From positions 49,328,517 to 49,392,516 of the forward strand of contig OX411543.1 in assembly GCA_948146395.1 (NCBI GenBank): a stretch of DNA of 64,000 nucleotides, read 5' to 3'. Numbering within the stretch: position 1 is the stretch's first letter; the number at the start of each line of letters is the position of its first letter. This stretch comes from Fragum whitleyi. Its lineage: Eukaryota > Mollusca > Bivalvia > Cardiida > Cardiidae. A program made the translations under genes and the position numbers. The notes beneath the pieces were generated by a model. It was given only the letters and a program-made list of their open reading frames with translations. It searched no databases and was not told where the DNA came from. Below are positions 54,701-60,700 of the stretch, in pieces.

Positions 54701-57700
54701 TATACAACTGATGCCAGTCCTGCATTCAGGATTACAAAAAGGTGCTGTTTGCAAATTATACTTAATTATACTTGTGCACTTGCATGCAAAGTGGGAGTAA
54801 TATTTGCAAACAGTTTGCACCATTTGGTCTTCCTGAAAGCATGGCAGGTTTCAAAAATAATCTTCAAAGACAACAGAGATTTGATCAAGGTTAGAGATTG
54901 TCATGCACAGGCTATTGCATGCCTGCACCAATGCTACAAAATGATGACTATGGCTAAACCATTTCTTCATTAACTGATGAGCAAAAAAACCTTCCTTGAA
55001 ATGCATGCATTTTAATATAAGCAGTTTCTTCTTTTCATAAATACCCCCCCCCCCCCCCCTTAGCTTAATTACCTAATTTTGTTAGGTCTTGAATTGTGAG
55101 ATAATGGATGAAGCATTTCCTATCAAAATCATGTTACCTGCATATTGATTGTTCATACCTTTTGCTTTTGTTGAAAATCTAGATAATGTAGAAATATATT
55201 CTTGAACACCTTTATTCTTTCCACTGTTAACTCTTTCTCAACTTCAAAATCTAGAAATATATAATACGTACTTAGTGTTTTGTATGGAAAAAAATATCTA
55301 ACGAGGTTGGGAGAATTGATCATTGTCGAGGCTCTGCCGAGACAATTACCAATTCTCACAACCGAGTTAGATATTTTTTCATACAATACACTTAGTACGT
55401 ATTATATTTATCTTATAACCTCTTTTTGTCTTGTTTTAGTCGATGTTTCTAACTTAAATGCTAGTTTCTAAAAATAACTGTATGATATTATTGTTCTAAA
55501 AATAACTATGTGATATCATAAAAAATATCATACGGGATGTTATCATACGGATATTTGTATAGTTATAAGATAAAAGGCAATAGCATATGAAAAAAAAAGG
55601 TATAAACCCAAAGTATATGTGTTCCTAAATGTACTTGTAAAGTTTTTAATATGATAAGTGGTACAAATTCAAATTTTGATTAATCATTTTAAAAATTATC
55701 TGAATTCCAAGCCATACACTCCAAAATGAAAGATGAAAAAGTAAATAACGTAAAGGTAACACACTAAATATTCTCAGTCTTTAAGCTTGTCATGCTGAAT
55801 AAAATGTCAAATTTAAAAATACACTGTAGTACTGGGAGTTTTTAAATTTTTCTGCTTTTAAAAGGAATGATAGGTAGTTCATTCTTCTAGGCTGGTGTTT
55901 TCTAATGCAGAGATATATCGGGTTCCACATGACAAGGGTTGAGACTTCAAATATTTGATTCTTTGCCAGATGATTTTAGAGCACTGGTAATCAGGGTGAA
56001 AAACAGTGGTTCCCTACATATTCCTTAAACCCATTACCAGACCACAAGGTTTATACTGGTCCAATTTCAAAGAGTTTTGGATTGTATAACCCTTGTCATG
56101 CTGAAATAAAATCTTGGCACAATTGCATTAAAATCAAAGTGCTAAAAGCACAGCATGTGCTGATTGTGAGTCAGTATTTATTTTGAAAATAACTTTTTAA
56201 ACTTTTCTGGTTTTAAAGAAGGAAAAACAGGAGGTATAGTCAGAGATCAGACTGCACATTTGTGCAGGCTGATGCTTTTCTATAGCTCCTACAAAGGCAG
56301 GATTATTCCAAGCTCAGATAACAAGGGTTAAAGTGAAATTTTATCATCTGCAACCTCTTTAAATTTAAATTTTGAAAAAAGGAACTGGATTAAAAGTTAC
56401 CTAACCTGGCAACCTGCCTTTCTTGATGAAAATATCCACATCTTTGTTGACAATGTTGAGGTTTATCCTGTATCTTTTATCATAATGTTTTGGTATTCCC
56501 AGACTAGACTCTTCCACATGACCTGGCTCTAAAAAGTATATCCAAATGGAAAAAGCAAAGAGTAGAGACTTGAAGTCTTTGATGATTTTCATCACTCAAA
56601 GGATTAGAATCACTTGAAAAAAATCCATTTTTGTATCAAAACTAATTTTTAATTATTGTTAAACATAAACATTTTCTAAAATTCACAGCTTTCTAGGCCT
56701 ATTACCTTTTAAAATTCCATTTCAGCAAAGCTTAATGAAAAAGACATAATTGACATTTTGGTTTTGATTTTTGGTTAGACTATTGCAATTTCCAAAGGAC
56801 ATATGTCGCAACATTTCAAAAGGAGAATATAAACAAAATTTATACATCAGTGATCCAGAGAGAGTTATTCATTTTTCAAAATAAACAAGATGTGTTCAAA
56901 AACATTAATACCCCCAAAAATTGTTACATTTAAATGATATGGTCTCCATTCTTCTGATGCTGAGGCATAAAAAATCCTTTATCAATCAATAAATCAAATC
57001 CTATGTTATGGGCACTAAATAGAGGATAATCGTTTGTTTCAGTGTAAGATCGATTTATATTTGATTGAGTGAACAATAAAAGCTATATTTTCACAAGTGA
57101 AAATAAAGCTTTTGTTGTTCACAAAATGAAATATTAATCGATCTTACTCGAAAAACGAACCATAATTCTATTTCTTTAATGCAAAAATGAGACAAAATGT
57201 GAAATTTCTAGGACATATTTTCGTAAAGCGCGTCATTTTGCGCGTGATTGCTATGCAACGCTCATTGTGACGTCACTTATTTCGCCCCGCATAGATGACA
57301 TCAGATAGGGTGAAATGCACAAAAGCAGGGTAAAAATTGTTGATAACTTCACTGCTTTAGCGGTGAGTCTATCAAGTGATAATCTACCGTTATTTCTCGA
57401 TAAACCACCAAAAAGCATTAAAGAACTGGAATTAATCATCAAGATGGTTCACTTCCAATCAGTACCCACAGCAACAGGTTTGGATGAGATAATAACAGAT
57501 CATTATAGGATTAACCCTTTGCTGTTTAATCCCTGCTTTTTACGTGCCTGTCATTTTATGATTGAGAAAACATTGTGAAAAGAGAAGAAATTGCTTCCGA
57601 CAAGCAATTTCTTCTTTTTCTACACTATTTTCTACCCTACTGAATGGTTATTTTCAAATTAAATGCTTTTTAAATTTTTGTCTGCAAAACCTTTGAATTT

Positions 57701-60700
57701 GGACAGGTCCAAAATTTTGTAAAACAGGAAAGGGTTAATTTCATGTTTTTGAGGGCGTTAACATTTGCAGAGACCAGAAAAATGGTTTAATGAGGTTAAA
57801 GCATTATGAGGGTCTCTGCAAATGTTAATGCCCAAAAAAGCATGAATTGACGCTATTATTGCATAAAAAGATAGATAAGAGCAAAATAATTTCATAGAAA
57901 GAATATAAAACCAGTTACAAACCTACTTATATGCCGTCATGCATTACATCGTCCATCTTGTTTATACCGACGTTGCTTGGTTAATTCATGATGTCACACA
58001 ATTTTACGCAGGATTTAGAGCAACGTCTTTAGGTATGCTCTATAATTGGACAAGGAAACTGATAAAGAGTTTAGGCCCAGATCGAGAATATTAAAGTGAA
58101 AAAAGCCGGGTGTTAACAGCACGTGAATTTACTTATTACCTGGTAATCCATGTTTTCTCTCGTTAATGCCCGGGTTTTGTCCGTTAACGTTTGCCTATAA
58201 CAACCCGAAAACACACATTTTATGCAATAATTGTTATTAATCCCTCTTATCTGGGGCCTTGATACATGTATACTATATCTGTCAAGATATGTGAAATACT
58301 GGTACATGTTTAAGAAGATTATGGATAAGTACATACTGCTGGCACTTGAAGGGTTTTTGTGTTTCCTCTGAAAAGCTTGATATTTTTCAACAAATGTCCA
58401 GAAGTCATCATATTCCTTTGAACCTCTGAAAGTAAATTTGACATTAACCTTTATCAAAACCAGACAATAAAATTGCAGACAAGTTCAAGCTCAAAGTTGT
58501 TACAGACTATCGGTCTAGGATCGAAGACACAATTAAGGCTATGGAAAGTTTGATTTTGAAGATACCTATAATAAATGAGACAAATTTGGTTATGATACGA
58601 TCCAGTCTTTTCAATAGGACTATTAAACTGGGAACTGTATGAATTTATATGACTATTACCAAAAAGAAAGTTAAGATAGGGATAATTTTAAGTGTTCATT
58701 TAATATTAATTTCACTAACCAGAATAAATTACATTTTAGAATTTAGATTATCTACAAATGGCTGAAACTCAAATTTTAACCCTTGTCATGCTGATCCCGG
58801 AATATTCCTGCTTCGGCAGGAGGTATGGACGAAAGATGAGTCTGCACATATGCATATTTCAGCACTTTGATTTTATCATAATTTTGGCAAGGTTTTTTAT
58901 TCATCATGACAATAGGGGTTAACTCTGGTGCTGGTTACTTGTAATGTCAGAAAGTAAATATTTCATTATGAATTATGCATGTGTAAAAGTGTAAATGTTC
59001 AGACTAGTTACTTGTCAGACTATATGTCTATTTAGTGATCGACAGTGGGTACTCATGACTGTCTAACTTAGTTGGTAGAGTGCCATGCTTGTGTTCCAGG
59101 GTCATTGGTTCAAGTCACATGTCATGCCTGACTTTTCTGTCCTGATTTACTTAAATGGTGTCAGAATATAACGGAGAGCACTGGGTTGGCCCATTTGGGA
59201 GCAGTTTTGGGGCTAGCTCAAATTGGTAACAAGAGCCATGTCGGACATGGCCATCCCCTGCCGAAAAAGCTTGATAGTAAAACTGAAGCCTAATATATAA
59301 AGGATTCTTTTGAACTTTAAGAAATTAAACCCCTACAAAATCAAAGTGTCAAAAATAACAAAGTGCAATAACTCCAAAATTATTCAAGCAAGAGTTGTAG
59401 CTATTATGCATTGAACTTCTCCTCTGTGAGTTCTATTCACCCATAAAGTTTCAAGTTGATAGCTGATATACTTTAGAAGATTTGCTCCAGACAAAATGTA
59501 AGTATCAAAAGTAACAAAGGGCAATAATTCCAAAATTATGCTAGCAAGAGTTGTAGTTCTTGTGCACTGCACTTCTACTCCATGAGATCTATCCACACAT
59601 AAAGTTTCAAGTTGATAGCTATTATACTTTAGGAGATACGCTCCGGACAAAATCTAAGTCTTAAAAATAACTAAGGGCAATAACTCCAAAATTATGCAAG
59701 CAAGAGTTGTAGTTCTTGTGCACTGCACTTCTACTCTATGAGATCTATCCACCCATAGAGTTTCAAGTTGATAGCTATTATACTTTAGGAGATATGCTCT
59801 GGACAAAATCTAAGTATTAAAAATAACTAAGGGCAATAACTCCAAAATTATGCAAGCAAGAGTTGTAGTTCTTGTGCACTGCACTTCTCCTTCATGAGAT
59901 CTATCCACCAATAAAGTTTCAAGTTGATAGCTATTATACTTTAGGAGATATGCTCTGGACAAGTTTAGTGACGGAACCTCGGAATGACGGAATGACGGAC
60001 GGAGGGTATCACTATATCCCCTCGCCGAAAACAGCGGGGGATAAAAAGAGGGAGGAGTGTAGCGATCAACAGTAGATAGACTCACAACCAGGTGCTTGGC
60101 TAGCTCATTTGCTTGAGCATGGTGCAAGTGTTCCTGGGGTTGTAGGTTCGAGTTGGGTACCATGTTGGGTACAACTTTTACACCATAATTTTTCTAATTT
60201 AACTGTAATACTACAGTCATGATTTTAACTGATTCAAAGATATAGAGGATAATCGTTTGTTTCAGTGTAAGATCGATTTATATTCATTGAGTGAACAACA
60301 AAATCTATATTTTCACAAGTGGCGAAGCCATGAGTGAAAATATAGCTTTTGTTGTTCCCGAAATGAAATATTAATCAATCTTACTTGAAAAAAAAAAATC
60401 ATTCTATTTCTTTATTGCAAAAATGAGACAAAATGTAAAATTTCTAGGGCATATTTTCGTAAAGCGTGCCATTTTGGGCGTGATTGCAATGCAGCATTCA
60501 TCGTGACGTCACTTATTTCGCCCCGCATAGATGACGTCAGATAGGATGAAATGCACAAAAGCAGGGTATAAGTTTTTGATAATTTCACTGATTTTGCGGT
60601 AAGATTATCAAGTGATAATCTACCATTATTTCTCAATAAACCACCAAAAAGCATTAAAGAAACTGAAGTGACAAATCATCCTCCTATGTCTTGTCCATAA

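Noticed and set aside
59050..60175. Additional tRNA-like segments (59055-59125, 60085-60165)
   Set aside because: Only loose A/B box resemblance; too worn to call as SINE heads or genes.
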